This document shows positions 51,861 to 60,776 of a DNA stretch of 64,000 nt, piece after piece (the stretch's first letter is position 1; each line of letters opens with the position of its first letter). The notes beneath the pieces are model-generated. The model was not told where the DNA came from and ran no database searches. It was given only the letters and a program-made list of their open reading frames with translations. Location of the stretch: assembly GCA_016210495.1 (NCBI GenBank), contig JACQUC010000258.1, positions 8,312 to 72,311 of the forward strand, written 5' to 3'. The DNA is from Chloroflexota bacterium (GTDB lineage: Bacteria; Chloroflexota; FW602-bin22; JACPRP01). The position numbers and the translations under genes are program-made.

Positions 51861-52703
51861 CTACCGCGGCGCTCGTTCGAAGGCTGAATCAAAGAAGGAG
51901 TTGGCCTTGTCGGCCAGCCGTCTGTGGTACTCGCGAAAGAGGCCCACGGCCTCTCCTCCTGGCCATCCCTCCGGCAAAAGCTCGGCGGGGAGCTCCGGGT
52001 CGATGAAGGGGAACTTGCGGTATTCGTGAATGAGCATGAACCGCTCGACAAAGCACTCGCCATCGGCGATGGTCTCGCCGGCGACAAGGCGGGCCAGATG
52101 CTCTTCGTAGCGCGGCCGGTACTTCTCGAGAAACGCGGCGTATTGCCGGCCGATGGAATCTAAGTCCCAGCAGCGCCTTACCAGCTTCCTGGCGTCGGCA
52201 TAGCCCCTGTGGGTCGCGGTAAAGCACTCGACGTATTGGCAGATATCGAGCCTTCCCAGCAGTGCGTTCACATCCTCGCCCACGTCGCGCGGCGACATCC
52301 AGGTCGCGTTGTTCAGCATGCCATAGCCCAGCCAGCTCAGCTCCTGGCGCAGGCGATTGCGAACGTCGCGCTTCCCCTCCGGGATCGAGTAGGTCAGCAG
52401 ATGCCACCTGCCATCCCAGTGATCCTTCCGTCCGTGGTAGATCAGTTGGCCTCCCTCTAAGAGGAGCTTCTTGCCCTTATCGGTGAGGGAGCAGTAACTT
52501 CGGTTGCCAAGGCGCCTGACCTCCAGCCAGCCTTTTTGAGACATCCGCGAAAGCGCCGAGCGAATCGCCTGCTCGGAGAGACCAAACTGGCTCAGCAGCT
52601 TTATTAGAGTCCCAACCCAGACCTCGCCCCCCCGGTTGAGGATATAGTCACCATACAGGGTGAAAAGCATAGCCTGTGGGCGTACGGCACTACTTTTCGG
52701 CAA
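51861..52703 (-). CDS. paaX: PaaX-family transcriptional repressor
   Basis: A 280-residue regulator. The N-terminal winged-helix region (LYGDYILNRGGEVWVGTLIK, SEQAIRSALSRMSQKGWLEV) and the C-terminal domain (RWHLLTYSIPEGKRDVRNRL) are those of PaaX, which represses phenylacetate degradation genes and is released by phenylacetyl-CoA or other aryl-CoAs. No paa genes are here. It starts at TTG. Its promoter carries a perfect inverted repeat downstream of the -10, consistent with self-repression. Confidence 0.88.
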   Translation of the reverse strand: MPKSSAVRPQAMLFTLYGDYILNRGGEVWVGTLIKLLSQFGLSEQAIRSALSRMSQKGWLEVRRLGNRSYCSLTDKGKKLLLEGGQLIYHGRKDHWDGRWHLLTYSIPEGKRDVRNRLRQELSWLGYGMLNNATWMSPRDVGEDVNALLGRLDICQYVECFTATHRGYADARKLVRRCWDLDSIGRQYAAFLEKYRPRYEEHLARLVAGETIADGECFVERFMLIHEYRKFPFIDPELPAELLPEGWPGGEAVGLFREYHRRLADKANSFFDSAFERAPR

Positions 52704-52733
52704 TCTACATCACCCAAGACATATCACAAAATC

Positions 52734-52790
52734 GTATGTCGTCTTATCGACGACATACAGTATTGTACCGTCGACCGGCACCCCTGTCAA
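52734..52790 (-). promoter_or_regulatory. paaX promoter and operator
   Basis: On the minus strand, TTGACA (52785-52790) and TACAAT (52762-52767) are 17 bases apart. Directly downstream, 52734-52758 is a perfect inverted repeat with 10-bp arms (GTATGTCGTC / GACGACATAC) and a 5-base spacer, covering the transcription start. The match to a PaaX site is inferred from position. Confidence 0.75.
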
Positions 52791-53506
52791 TAGCCCAGGG
52801 CCGCGTTTTGCAGGGCGAGCAACTCGCGTATGCCCTTCTCGGCCAGGTCGAGCAACAGGTTGGCCGTCGTCCTGGAAAATGGCCGGTGTTCGGCGGTGCC
52901 CTGCACCTCGACGAAATCGGCTTTGTGGGTCATTACGATATTGAAATCCACCTGAGCGCGAGAGTCCTCTTCGTAGGCAAGGTCCAGCACCAGATCACCC
53001 TCCACGACGCCGACGCTCGTGGCGGCAACAGGAGTCAGAGGCGGCATCGCCTTCAGCACGCCACGCTCGACCAGCTTGCGCAGGGCGAGCACGACCGCCA
53101 CGTACGACCCCGTGATGGCGGCCGTTCTTGTTCCCCCGTCCGCCTGTAGCACGTCGCAATCGACCAGCAGCGTGCGCTCCCCGATGGCGGTGAGGTCGAC
53201 GGCGCTGCGCAGCGAGCGCCCGATCAAACGCTGTATCTCCTGTGTTCGCCCCCCCACTCTGCCGAGGGCGACCTCGCGCGTCGTCCGCACGGACGTGGCT
53301 CGCGGCAGCATCGCGTACTCCGCCGTCAGCCAGCCCTGTCCCTTGCCCCTCAGAAAAGGCGGCACCGTCTCCTCGGCGGTAACGGCGCAAACGATCTTCG
53401 TGTTGCCGAGATAGATCAGTGCCGACCCCTCGGGATACAGTAGCGCGCCCGGAATGATGCGAACCGGTCTCAGCTCATCGTTTGCCCGTCCGTCGATCCG
53501 TGCCAC
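52787..53506 (-). CDS. rph: Ribonuclease PH
   Basis: A 239-residue phosphorolytic 3' exoribonuclease that trims tRNA precursors. Landmarks: DELRPVRI, GSALIYLGNTKIVCAVT, REVALGRVGGRTQEIQRLIG, and TLLVDCDVLQADGGTRTAAI. Full length. The stop lies within the upstream promoter region of paaX. Confidence 0.95.
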   Translation of the reverse strand: MARIDGRANDELRPVRIIPGALLYPEGSALIYLGNTKIVCAVTAEETVPPFLRGKGQGWLTAEYAMLPRATSVRTTREVALGRVGGRTQEIQRLIGRSLRSAVDLTAIGERTLLVDCDVLQADGGTRTAAITGSYVAVVLALRKLVERGVLKAMPPLTPVAATSVGVVEGDLVLDLAYEEDSRAQVDFNIVMTHKADFVEVQGTAEHRPFSRTTANLLLDLAEKGIRELLALQNAALGY

Positions 53507-53718
53507 TTAGTTGCCCTCCTTGCGGGTGATGCTTAAGATGGTGACCAGGCGTTTGACAACAGCGCCTGCAATCCATTATAGCACCAAATGGGCAGGTACT
53601 TGACGTATCTTTCTAAGCATGGTACTTGTTCAGGTGCAGGGAACCGATAAACGCAGGCTCAGGTGCGGAGGCAACCGTGCAACGTGTCGGAGCGGGCGCG
53701 AAGGGAGAATTGGAGAAG

Positions 53719-55986
53719 ATGCGCGAACACGCCGTGGTTGGCAAGCGGATTGCGGGCATAGACGGTACGGCCAAGGTCACCGGGGACGCGGATTTTACCG
53801 AAGACATCGTGCTGGCGAGGATGCTACACGGAAAGATCTTGCGCAGCCCGCACCCGCACGCCAGGATCCTGAGCATCGACACTGGACGAGCCACACGCCT
53901 GCCAGGAGTCCGGGCGATCATCACGGGCGGCGATACGTATGGTCTCAAGTACGGCCTTTACCCGGAGGCCAGAGACGAATGCCCGCTGGCAATGGACAAG
54001 GTCCGCTACGTTGGCGACGAGGTAGCGGCAGTAGCGGCCGTCGACGAGGATACGGCCGAGGAGGCTATGAGCCTTATCCAGGTCGAGTACGACGTTCTGC
54101 CGGCGGTCTTCGACCCGGAAGAGGCAGTGAAAGAGGGCGCACCTCGGATCCACGACCACGTCGAGCGTAACATTACGGTGTGCTTCGAGGTGCGCATCGG
54201 CGATGTGGAGGCCGGCTTTGCGGGCTCCGATTACGTCCGTGAGGACCGCTTCGAAACCGAGGCGATCGGACACTGTATGCTGGAGCCATACGTCGCTCTG
54301 GCTAGCTACGATAGCTCGGGCAAGCTGGACATCTGGACCCCCAACCAGTCGCCTTTCACCAAGCGACGCGCGCTGTCGAACCTGCTGAAGTTGCCCTTGA
54401 ACAACGTGCGCGTTCTGAGCTCCTACATCGGCGGCGCCTTTGGCGGCAGGTCGGAGATGCTTTCCCTGGACTTCTGCGCCGGTCTCCTGTCGATGAAAGC
54501 TGGTCGCCCGGTAAGGATTGTGTATACCCGCGAGGAGACCTTCGACTGCACGCGGCAGAAGCACCCCTGGATCATCACGCTGAAAACCGGCGTGAAGCGT
54601 GATGGCACGCTCCTGGCCAAGCACTTCAGGATCATGGCCGATGGGGGAGCCTATGCCAGCACGGCGGGAATCGCCGTGGGAAATCCCTTGCCGGAGTTCC
54701 TCGGCCTATTTCGTTTGCCCAACATCCGCTACGAGGCCGTGCGGGTTTACACCAACAAGCCGGTGCGCGGGGCGATGCGCGGCCACGGTAACCAGCAACT
54801 GCGGTTCGCCGACGGCAGTCAACTCGACATAATCGCGCAACAGCTCAACCTCGACCCGATCGAGATCCGCCGCAAGAACGTCGTGCGCACGGGCGACGTG
54901 ACTTTGAACGAGTGCAAGGTCTTCAGTTGCGGCCTCGACGAGGCCATGTCGAAGGTGGCGGAGGCTTCCCGGTGGAAGGCGAAGCGCGGCACGCCGGAGC
55001 CGTACCGAGGCATCGGTATTGGTATTTCATCCATGATCTGCGGCTTCTCGTTGGGCGTGCGCACAGCCTCCACCGCCTTCTTGAAGTTCAACGAGGATGG
55101 AGGCGCAACAGTTATCACTGGTGCCCAGGACAACGGCCAGGGCAACTGGAGCATGATGGCGCAGGTTGCCGCCGAGGAGCTGGGCCTCAGGGTCGAGGAC
55201 ATCAAGATCGTGGCGGCGGATACGGAGATCACGCCGCAGGACCCTGGCACCTATACTATGTCCGCCACCTTCGTCTCGGCCAACGCCGTGAAAGCCGCGG
55301 CCGACGACGCTCGGCGACAGTTGCTGGAGGCGGCGGCCGAGTCGCTGGAGGCAAACGTGGCGGACCTGGTGGCGCGAGACCGGCGCATCTACGTGCAGGG
55401 CAGCCCGGAGCGCTCTATCTCGGTGGCGCAGGCAACCTGGAGCAGCTTGAGCAAGGGACGGCCAATCCTCGGACGGGGCTTCTGGCAGCCCCAGGTGGAC
55501 GACGTCGACTGGGTCAAGGGCAAGATCATGGGGCAGACGACAGGCACGTTTTCCTACGCGGCGGTGGTCGCCGAGGTCGAGGTCGACCCTCGTACCGGCC
55601 TGGTCAAGCTGCTTAGATTGACGGCGGCGCACGATTGCGGCTTCGCCATCAACCCGATGGCCGTTGAGGGACAGATGGAAGGCGGCCTGGGCATGGGCGC
55701 CGGCCAGGCGCTCTGGGAGCAGTTGACCTGGGACGGCGGCCAACCGCTGAACGCCTCGTTTCTGGACTACAAGTTCCCCATCGCCCTGGATACGCCCGAG
55801 GTGGAGTCCATTATCGTGGAATCGATGGACCCCAACGGCCCGTTTGGGGCCAAGGAGGCCGCAGAGGCCCTGAACGTAGCCATCGTACCGGCGATAGCGA
55901 ACGCCGTGGCGGACGCCATTGGGGTACGGATTCACAGCTTGCCCATCACGCCGGAGAAAGTGCTTGCGGCGCTGGAGAGAAGATGA
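53719..55986 (+). CDS. Molybdenum hydroxylase large subunit (xanthine-dehydrogenase family)
   Basis: A 755-residue Mo-cofactor-binding subunit. Domain order: N-terminal a/b hammerhead (GKRIAGIDGTAKVTGDADF), then Mo domains with SSYIGGAFGGRSE, RGAMRGHGNQQLRF and a C-terminal FGAKEAAEALN whose Glu fits the catalytic base. These enzymes hydroxylate heterocycles or aldehydes with water. The FAD and [2Fe-2S] subunits normally encoded alongside are absent here. ATG 53719 follows TTGGAGAAG; the frame is open further upstream. It could serve a nicotinate-like substrate, but this is speculative. Confidence 0.85.
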   Translation: MREHAVVGKRIAGIDGTAKVTGDADFTEDIVLARMLHGKILRSPHPHARILSIDTGRATRLPGVRAIITGGDTYGLKYGLYPEARDECPLAMDKVRYVGDEVAAVAAVDEDTAEEAMSLIQVEYDVLPAVFDPEEAVKEGAPRIHDHVERNITVCFEVRIGDVEAGFAGSDYVREDRFETEAIGHCMLEPYVALASYDSSGKLDIWTPNQSPFTKRRALSNLLKLPLNNVRVLSSYIGGAFGGRSEMLSLDFCAGLLSMKAGRPVRIVYTREETFDCTRQKHPWIITLKTGVKRDGTLLAKHFRIMADGGAYASTAGIAVGNPLPEFLGLFRLPNIRYEAVRVYTNKPVRGAMRGHGNQQLRFADGSQLDIIAQQLNLDPIEIRRKNVVRTGDVTLNECKVFSCGLDEAMSKVAEASRWKAKRGTPEPYRGIGIGISSMICGFSLGVRTASTAFLKFNEDGGATVITGAQDNGQGNWSMMAQVAAEELGLRVEDIKIVAADTEITPQDPGTYTMSATFVSANAVKAAADDARRQLLEAAAESLEANVADLVARDRRIYVQGSPERSISVAQATWSSLSKGRPILGRGFWQPQVDDVDWVKGKIMGQTTGTFSYAAVVAEVEVDPRTGLVKLLRLTAAHDCGFAINPMAVEGQMEGGLGMGAGQALWEQLTWDGGQPLNASFLDYKFPIALDTPEVESIIVESMDPNGPFGAKEAAEALNVAIVPAIANAVADAIGVRIHSLPITPEKVLAALERR

Positions 55987-55992
55987 AGGAAA

Positions 55993-56541
55993 ATGAAAAT
56001 AGGCGTTGATCTGGACGGCGTGGTCGTGGATATGGGCCCCGTGCTGCTGCGGCAACTGAGCACCATCTGTGGCCGCGAGATACGCGTGGACGAGATCTAT
56101 TGCTACGATCTCGAGACGGCGCTGAGCTTGGACGAGCGACAGATCGAGCAGCTACTCGAAATCGTTCGCTCGGAAACCACTTACCTCACGGCTCCGGCTA
56201 TGGACGGAGCGCTGGAGGCATTAAGCGCGCTGAAGCAACACGACGTGATCTTTGTAACGTCTCGGCCGGAGGAAGTGCGCCAGGCCACGGAGACCTGGCT
56301 GCGTAGTCACGGCCTGGAGCATCGTGATGTCGTCTTCACGGGGCACGGCAAGAAGGTCGCCGGCACGATGGGACTGAACGTGTTCATCGAAGACGACATC
56401 GGCACGGCCCTGGGTCTGGCCTCCGCCGGCCTGAGCGTCCTGCTCTTCGACCACCCCTGGAACCAGGGTGATGGCCTGCCATTCAACTGCCGTCGCGTAA
56501 GGGACTGGCGGGAGATCTCGGGCTATTTAGCCCAGTGGTAG
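55993..56541 (+). CDS. HAD-family 5'(3')-deoxyribonucleotidase-like phosphatase
   Basis: A 182-residue HAD protein. The nucleophile motif is GVDLDGVVVDMG, motif II is VIFVTSRPEEV, the conserved Lys is in GHGKKVA and motif III is FIEDDIGTAL. It resembles the NT5C group that dephosphorylates nucleotides. It lies six bases after the molybdenum hydroxylase gene, probably co-transcribed. The substrate is not known. Confidence 0.75.
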   Translation: MKIGVDLDGVVVDMGPVLLRQLSTICGREIRVDEIYCYDLETALSLDERQIEQLLEIVRSETTYLTAPAMDGALEALSALKQHDVIFVTSRPEEVRQATETWLRSHGLEHRDVVFTGHGKKVAGTMGLNVFIEDDIGTALGLASAGLSVLLFDHPWNQGDGLPFNCRRVRDWREISGYLAQW

Positions 56542-56551
56542 GGCAGGCAGC

Positions 56552-56627
56552 CGCGCAGGCTAAAGCCTGCGGCTACAAGTGGCGACACTCGTGTCGCCAC
56601 TTGTAGCCGCACCCTTCAGGGTGCGCG
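56552..56627. repeat. Repeat with a 42-bp near-perfect hairpin
   Basis: Within it, 56569-56588 and 56591-56610 are exact 20-base inverted repeats separated by two bases. The outer part matches the CTAAAGCCTGCGGCTAC / GTAGCCGCACC family. It lies between two convergent genes and could act as a bidirectional block, though no T-tract is seen. Confidence 0.85.
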
Positions 56628-56679
56628 TTTCCTGTCGCCTGAGCGACTGTCTCTCGCCAAGCCCGCCGGCACCACCTCA

Positions 56680-57870
56680 TCACGCCAGCACCTGCCCTAT
56701 CCGCTGCGCCGCCTCTTGCAACCGGTCGACCTCCGCGGTGAGAGCCATGCGCACGTAGCCCTCGCCGTGCTTGCCAAACCCGTTGCCGGGGGTGCACACA
56801 ACGCCGGCCTTTTCGATCAGCAGGGACACGAAGAGGGCAGAATCGTAGCCTTTGGGAACCTGCAGCCAGACGTAGAAGCTTGCCTTCGGTGGCTCCACGT
56901 CTATGCCCGCCGCGCGCAGGCCCTCGATCAGGACGTCCCGGCGCTGCTGGTACACGCGGCGGCTCTCCTCCACGGCGGCCTGAGAGTTCAGCAGGGCCTC
57001 GATACCCGCCTCTTGCACGGCCTGGAAGGCGCCCGAGTCCAGGTTGGCCTTGGTGCTTCTGAGAGCCTCCACCACCTGGGGATGTCCCACCACGAAGCCG
57101 ATCCTCCAACCCGTCATATTGTACGTCTTCGACAGCGAGTGGAACTCCACGGCCACCTCTTTGGCGCCCGGCACCTGCAGCACGCTCAGCGGCAGGTAAC
57201 CGTCGTAGCAAATCTCCGAATAGGTGTTGTCCTGGGCCAAGACGATGTTGTTCTCTCTGGCAAAGGCCACGACCTGCTCGTAGAACTCGTAGCTAGCGAC
57301 GGCACCGGTAGGGTTGTTGGGATAGTTGACGTACATCAGCTTGGCTTTTCTGGCGACTTCCCCCGGTATCGCGGCGAGGTCGGGCATGAAGCCGTTCCGC
57401 CGCAGCAGAGGCATATAGTACGGCTGGCCGCCCGCAAATATCGTGCCGGCCTGGTACACGGGATACGCCGGATCGGGTATCAGCACCACCTCGCCCGGAT
57501 TCACGAGTGCCAAGGGCAGGTGCCCCACACCCTCCTTGGCCCCGATGAGCGTGATCACTTCCCGCTGTGGATCCAGCGTGACGCCGAATCTCTGCTGGTA
57601 CCATTGCGCCGCCGCCTCGCGGAAGCTCAAGAGGCCCTCGGATTCCGGGTAGCGATGATTGACCGCCACCGCGGCCGCTTTTTCCAGCGCCGCCACGACG
57701 TTCGGCGGAGTCGGGCGATCGGGATCGCCGATGCCCAGGTTGATGATGTCGACGCCCCTGGCCACCGCCTCGCGCTTTTTGCGATCGATCTCCACGAACA
57801 GGTATGGAGGCAATTGGGCGAGACGCTGGGCGACCTCGACTCTTATGCCTGGGCTAGCTGGTTGGTTCAT
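56680..57870 (-). CDS. dapL: LL-diaminopimelate aminotransferase
   Basis: A 396-residue PLP-dependent class I aminotransferase. The PLP Lys is in SLSKTYNMTGWRIGF. Landmarks INLGIGDPDRPTP and YVNYPNNPTGAVAS are typical of DapL-type enzymes, which convert tetrahydrodipicolinate to LL-diaminopimelate in one step. It is last in the dapA-dapB-lysA-dapF-dapL operon, where it replaces the succinylase or acetylase genes, making the assignment strong. It overlaps dapF by 17 bases. Confidence 0.9.
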   Translation of the reverse strand: MNQPASPGIRVEVAQRLAQLPPYLFVEIDRKKREAVARGVDIINLGIGDPDRPTPPNVVAALEKAAAVAVNHRYPESEGLLSFREAAAQWYQQRFGVTLDPQREVITLIGAKEGVGHLPLALVNPGEVVLIPDPAYPVYQAGTIFAGGQPYYMPLLRRNGFMPDLAAIPGEVARKAKLMYVNYPNNPTGAVASYEFYEQVVAFARENNIVLAQDNTYSEICYDGYLPLSVLQVPGAKEVAVEFHSLSKTYNMTGWRIGFVVGHPQVVEALRSTKANLDSGAFQAVQEAGIEALLNSQAAVEESRRVYQQRRDVLIEGLRAAGIDVEPPKASFYVWLQVPKGYDSALFVSLLIEKAGVVCTPGNGFGKHGEGYVRMALTAEVDRLQEAAQRIGQVLA

Positions 57871-58714
57871 AGTAGTACTCTCCGTCGCAAACGTACTCTG
57901 CTCCGCCCGTCATATAAACTGGAGACTCCTGTCCCTGCCACTCGACGTGCAGAGGGCCGCCGTCCAGAATCAGCTCGACCTGCGGATCCACGTAGTTGTG
58001 GATGATCGCCTGGACCGCGGCAGCGCAGGCTCCTGTGCCGCAGGCCAGCGTGTTGCCGGCCCCTCGCTCCCAAACCCGCATGCGCAGGCGGTTGCGACTC
58101 ACCAGCGCGCAGAACTCCACGTTGGTGCGCTCCGGGAAGATCGGATGGTGCTCGACCAGCGGGCCTACCTCGGCCAGCTCCAGCGCGTCGAGCTCGTCTT
58201 TGTCGAGGAAAATCACCGCGTGCGGATTGCCCATCGAGACGCAGGAGATAGCGTATGTTCGCCCGCCCACGGCTATCTCGTGATCCTTGATCATCCAACC
58301 ATCGACCCGGGCCGGAATCCTCGCCGGATCGAAGATGGGCGGGCCCATGTTGACCCTGGCCGAAACCACGCGATCGGCCTCCAGGTTCAAAGCGATTTCT
58401 TTGACGCCGGCCAGCGTTTCGATGGCTAGTGAGGTCTTTGTCGTTAGCCCACGGTCGAACACGTACCTGGCCAGGCAGCGAATCCCGTTGCCGCACATCT
58501 GCGCCTCGCTGCCGTCGTTGTTGAGGATGCGCATGCGGAAATCCGCTTCCCCCGACGCCAGAAGAAGGATGAGCCCATCGGCACCGACGCCGTAATGGCG
58601 GTCGCAGACCCTCTGCGCCAGGTCGCCCCACGGCAAGGGCGCGCCGTCGCGCGCGTCGACGAGGATAAAGTCGTTGCCTAGCCCATGCACCTTGGTGAAG
58701 CGCACGCGTGCCAC
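57854..58714 (-). CDS. dapF: Diaminopimelate epimerase
   Basis: A 286-residue enzyme that interconverts LL- and meso-diaminopimelate. The two catalytic Cys motifs are seen: EAQMCGNGIRC and TLACGTGACA. I chose the GTG at 58714, which follows GGAGGAGCTCTA; longer open sequence upstream does not fit the family start (RVRFTKVHGLGNDF). The start overlaps the lysA stop by one base (TAGTG). Confidence 0.94.
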   Translation of the reverse strand: MARVRFTKVHGLGNDFILVDARDGAPLPWGDLAQRVCDRHYGVGADGLILLLASGEADFRMRILNNDGSEAQMCGNGIRCLARYVFDRGLTTKTSLAIETLAGVKEIALNLEADRVVSARVNMGPPIFDPARIPARVDGWMIKDHEIAVGGRTYAISCVSMGNPHAVIFLDKDELDALELAEVGPLVEHHPIFPERTNVEFCALVSRNRLRMRVWERGAGNTLACGTGACAAAVQAIIHNYVDPQVELILDGGPLHVEWQGQESPVYMTGGAEYVCDGEYYYEPTS

Positions 58715-59952
58715 TAGAGCTCCTCCCCCCTGATGAGGTCCTCGTAGCTCTCGCGACGGCGAATGAGGCGACAATCCTGCCCCGAGACCAGCACCTCGGC
58801 CGGTCGGAGACGCGCGTTGTAGTTGGAGGACATCGAGAACCCGTAGGCTCCCGCGCACCCGATGAGCGCCAGATCGCCCTGCTCGAACCTGGGCAGCTCG
58901 CGCTCGTGGGCGAAGAAGTCGCCCGACTCGCAGATGGGGCCGACGACATCCACGGTTTCTGTGTCGTCTTTACGGGTCACTGAAAAAATCGGATGGTACG
59001 CGTCGTACAACGAGGGACGGATCAGATCATTCATCGCAGCGTCGACGATGACGAACTTCTTGAGCGAGTTGCGCTTAGTATAGAGCACCTCGGTCAGCAG
59101 CGCCCCTGCATTTCCCACGATGAAGCGCCCGGGCTCGAGAACCAACGTGCAGCCGGCTTCCCGGAGCATGGGCAGTATGCGCGATGCCAAAGCGTCCGGG
59201 CCGTCGGGTGTCTCATCGCGGTAAGTTATGCCCAGCCCACCCCCGATGTCTATGAAGGCCACGTCCACGCCGGCCTGCCTGAGCTGCCCGACCAGATCGA
59301 GCATCTTGCTCACGGCCTCACCGATAGGCTCCACGGATACCAACTGCGAGCCGATGTGCATCTGGATGCCTTTGACCTCCACGTTCGGCAGCATCTGCGC
59401 GTACTGGTACATGCGCACGGCATCCTCGACGGCGATCCCAAACTTGTACTTCTTCATTCCTGTGGTGATGTATGGGTGCGTCTTGGCATCGATGTCCGGG
59501 TTGACCCTCAGGGCGATGGGCGCGCTCAGACCGACGCGCCCGGCGATGCGGTCGATGGCCCCGAGCTCGTCCTGCGACTCCACGTTGAACATCAGGATGC
59601 GCGCTTTCAGGGCGTACTCGATCTCGGCCGCCGTCTTGCCGACGCTGGCGTAGACTACCTTCTGGGGATTGATGCCCATCTTGAGCACCTTGAATAGCTC
59701 GCCCCCGGAGACGATGTCGGCGCCGGCCCCCAGGGTGGCCAGAAGATGGCCGATCGCCACGTTGGAGTTGGCCTTCAGCGAATAGCAGATGATGTGGGGG
59801 ATCCCGCCGAACGCCAGATCGATCTCCTGATAGTTGCGCTCGATCTGGGCCTGGCTGTACACGTAGGTGGGGGTGCCGAACTGGCGAGCGATGTCGCCCA
59901 GCCTCACGCCCTCGCAGCACAGATCCCCGTTTTGGTAGCCAAAGAAATCCAA
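58714..59952 (-). CDS. lysA: Diaminopimelate decarboxylase
   Basis: A 412-residue PLP enzyme making lysine from meso-diaminopimelate. The PLP Lys is in CYSLKANSNVAI, and other landmarks are GGGLGITYRDE, EPGRFIVGNAG and GPICESGDFFAHER. I chose the TTG at 59952, which follows GAGGAGGGACAT and begins DFFGYQNGDLCCEGV; the longer frame overlaps dapB and has no homology. A ribosome-binding site and TTG start are clear. Confidence 0.93.
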   Translation of the reverse strand: MDFFGYQNGDLCCEGVRLGDIARQFGTPTYVYSQAQIERNYQEIDLAFGGIPHIICYSLKANSNVAIGHLLATLGAGADIVSGGELFKVLKMGINPQKVVYASVGKTAAEIEYALKARILMFNVESQDELGAIDRIAGRVGLSAPIALRVNPDIDAKTHPYITTGMKKYKFGIAVEDAVRMYQYAQMLPNVEVKGIQMHIGSQLVSVEPIGEAVSKMLDLVGQLRQAGVDVAFIDIGGGLGITYRDETPDGPDALASRILPMLREAGCTLVLEPGRFIVGNAGALLTEVLYTKRNSLKKFVIVDAAMNDLIRPSLYDAYHPIFSVTRKDDTETVDVVGPICESGDFFAHERELPRFEQGDLALIGCAGAYGFSMSSNYNARLRPAEVLVSGQDCRLIRRRESYEDLIRGEEL

Positions 59953-59962
59953 ATGTCCCTCC

Positions 59963-60772
59963 TCAAGCGTCCAGGTCGGCGGCCAGCACGTCTTGCATCG
60001 AGTAAAGGCCGGGCTTCTGTTTGGCGACAAACTTGGCCGCCCGCACGGCGCCCAGCGCGAAGGTCTGCCGACTGAGTGCACGGTGGACGATCTCGACCTG
60101 CTCGCCCTCGTTCACAAAAATAACGTGGTGCTCGCCGACGATGCCCCCGCCACGAACGGCGTGCAGGCCAAGCTCGCCCTCCTTCCTGGGCGCCAGGCCC
60201 TCGCGACCGAAGCGGGCGATGTCGCGCAGCTCTTGGTCCCTGGCGGCGGCGATGAGCTCGGCCAGCTTCAAGGCCGTGCCTGAAGGAGCGTCCTTCTTGC
60301 GCCGGTGGTGAGCCTCGACGATCTCGACGTCGTAGCCGGTGCCCAGCGCCCGGGTGACAAGCGGCAAGATCTTTAGCAGAACGTTCACGCCCACGCTCAT
60401 GTTCGGGGACAGCACCACCGGCACGTTTCCGGCCAGCTCGCCGATGGCGTCCAGCTCGGTTGCACTGAAGCCCGTGGTGCCGACGACGGCGGCCTTGCCA
60501 CGCTTTGCGGCCAGCCCGAGGTGCCCCAGCGACGCCCTGGGCGCGGTGAACTCGACGACCGCATCCGCGGCATCGATGGCGGAGGCTAGGTCGTCGGTGG
60601 CGGCCACACCGATGGCGCCGAGGCCAGCCAGGGTACCCACGTCCACCCCGATCTCGGGGGCGTTGGGCTCCACGACCGCGCCCACCACCTGAATCCCCGT
60701 GTCTTGGAGCGCCGCGTAGGCAACCTGGCGTCCCATTTGCCCGGCGGCTCCGATGATGACAACCTTAACCAT
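59963..60772 (-). CDS. dapB: 4-hydroxy-tetrahydrodipicolinate reductase
   Basis: A 269-residue NAD(P)H reductase. The dinucleotide motif is VVIIGAAGQMGRQVAYA and the substrate/catalytic motif is VEAHHRRKKDAPSGTAL. It is separated by four bases from dapA and ten from lysA. Length and motifs are normal. Confidence 0.95.
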   Translation of the reverse strand: MVKVVIIGAAGQMGRQVAYAALQDTGIQVVGAVVEPNAPEIGVDVGTLAGLGAIGVAATDDLASAIDAADAVVEFTAPRASLGHLGLAAKRGKAAVVGTTGFSATELDAIGELAGNVPVVLSPNMSVGVNVLLKILPLVTRALGTGYDVEIVEAHHRRKKDAPSGTALKLAELIAAARDQELRDIARFGREGLAPRKEGELGLHAVRGGGIVGEHHVIFVNEGEQVEIVHRALSRQTFALGAVRAAKFVAKQKPGLYSMQDVLAADLDA

Positions 60773-60776
60773 CGCA

